Shown here in pieces: positions 24,927 to 25,572 of a stretch of DNA of 25,572 nt (positions are counted from its first letter, which is position 1; every line of letters begins with the position of its first letter). The notes beneath the pieces are model-generated. The model saw only the letters and a program-made list of their open reading frames with translations, ran no database searches and was not told where the DNA came from. The DNA is from CAYXVU01 sp964468725 (GTDB lineage: Bacteria; Acidobacteriota; Blastocatellia; UBA7656): positions 1 through 25,572 of the forward strand of contig CAYXVU010000067.1 of the NCBI GenBank assembly GCA_964468725.1, in the 5' to 3' direction. The position numbers and the translations under genes are program-made.

Positions 24927-25572
24927 TCAATACTCACACAACCCGCTTTGCACCGCGTAGCGTTTGACCGTTTTGAACCCCTCGCCTTCATGACACTCCG
25001 AACAGATGGCGGCGCGCAGCACGCGCCGGTGTTTGAAACTGGAATTGCCATGTACTACATGGCAACTTAAACAGGTGACCGACTCATTGCCGTACAAGGC
25101 CACGTCGCGCACATTGCGCCAGACGTGGCGATCACCGGCATTGAGGTTCGAATCATCCGCTTTTGTCCAATCTACTTCTAAATCCTGAAAGAGGTTGTCT
25201 CCGGCGATGAAGTTGTTCGGGTAGGGCAATCCGGTCGAACGCGATTTCGTCTCGCGCAGATGGCATTGGGCGCACAGCGACGTGATTGCCTTCGCATCAT
25301 TGCGCCGCTTTTTTGAAAGCCATACCAGCGATGTATCGTTCGAATGTTCGACGTTCACATCGCCGTGACAAACATAACAATCAAGCCCGAAGGCGCTGAA
25401 AGTCTTCTCCTTCGCATCCACTGCCGTCGTATGACACCCGGCGCAGCGATTGGCGAACTTCTCTTTGTCCCAACCCGGTTTTTCGCTGCCGCTGAGGGTA
25501 GCTGGTTGGCTGAGTATCGCTTGCGTACTCAAGATGGCAAACTTGCCATAGCCATCTTTTTTCAAGAAGCGC
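24927..25572 (-). CDS. Multihaem c-type cytochrome (5' end beyond window)
   Basis: The C-terminal 215 residues are visible and the frame stays open to the right edge, so start and signal peptide are unseen. Five CxxCH haem sites are present: CAGCH, CYVCH, CAQCH, CLSCH and CSECH, with extra His residues as axial ligands. It should be periplasmic or at the outer face and carry electrons. It lies 143 bp upstream of iorA in the same direction, so it might accept electrons from IorAB or be an unrelated respiratory cytochrome. The complete protein probably has more haems. Confidence 0.88.
   Translation of the reverse strand, partial: RFLKKDGYGKFAILSTQAILSQPATLSGSEKPGWDKEKFANRCAGCHTTAVDAKEKTFSAFGLDCYVCHGDVNVEHSNDTSLVWLSKKRRNDAKAITSLCAQCHLRETKSRSTGLPYPNNFIAGDNLFQDLEVDWTKADDSNLNAGDRHVWRNVRDVALYGNESVTCLSCHVVHGNSSFKHRRVLRAAICSECHEGEGFKTVKRYAVQSGLCEY

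Overview
The window looks like chromosomal DNA of an Acidobacteriota-type bacterium, probably Blastocatellia-like. This rests on a PknB-type kinase fused to a PD40 propeller, a CadC-like winged-helix membrane regulator, and a short secreted protein with an ADIPFDFVVGNKT motif that I associate with Acidobacteria. No rRNA is present, so the placement is inference. The backbone is moderately GC-rich. The left 3.7 kb is visibly more A+T-rich.

Left end (1 to about 3.7 kb) is one end of an integrative element inserted at a tRNA-Val(GAC) gene. On the minus strand it carries an excisionase-like HTH protein and a CHC2/Toprim primase that runs off the window. On the plus strand it carries a Cys-rich (CGNR-like) protein followed by a tyrosine integrase with a GTG start behind a strong ribosome binding site. 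The integrase frame ends inside the tRNA gene. A promoter overlapped by a 20-bp dyad sits between the two divergent arms.

The 3.9-15.4 kb region is mostly single metabolic and signalling genes. In order they are a ROK sugar kinase, a winged-helix membrane regulator without the usual sensor domain, a secreted amidohydrolase, a DedA membrane protein, a Ser/Thr kinase with a PD40 propeller, a three-repeat Vps62-like protein, the short secreted acidobacterial protein, an FHA-GAF-sigma54 activator and a class III cyclase-like protein. The kinase, FHA activator and cyclase could belong to one signalling network, but the sequence does not prove this.

The 15.5-21.7 kb region holds an epoxide-hydrolase-like protein, then recF overlapping gyrB by 4 bp. 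gyrB is interrupted by an in-frame 434-residue intein with an HNH homing endonuclease, placed inside the TOPRIM EGDSAGG motif. Splicing would be needed to make functional GyrB.

The right end (21.7-25.6 kb, all minus strand) holds a small unknown gene, an isoquinoline-1-oxidoreductase-like molybdenum hydroxylase pair (iorB and iorA, overlapping by 4 bp), and a multihaem c-type cytochrome cut by the window edge.

I did not find a clearly new multi-gene system. The most noteworthy items are the GyrB intein, the tRNA-integrated primase element whose integrase terminates in the tRNA, and the three-repeat Vps62-like protein.
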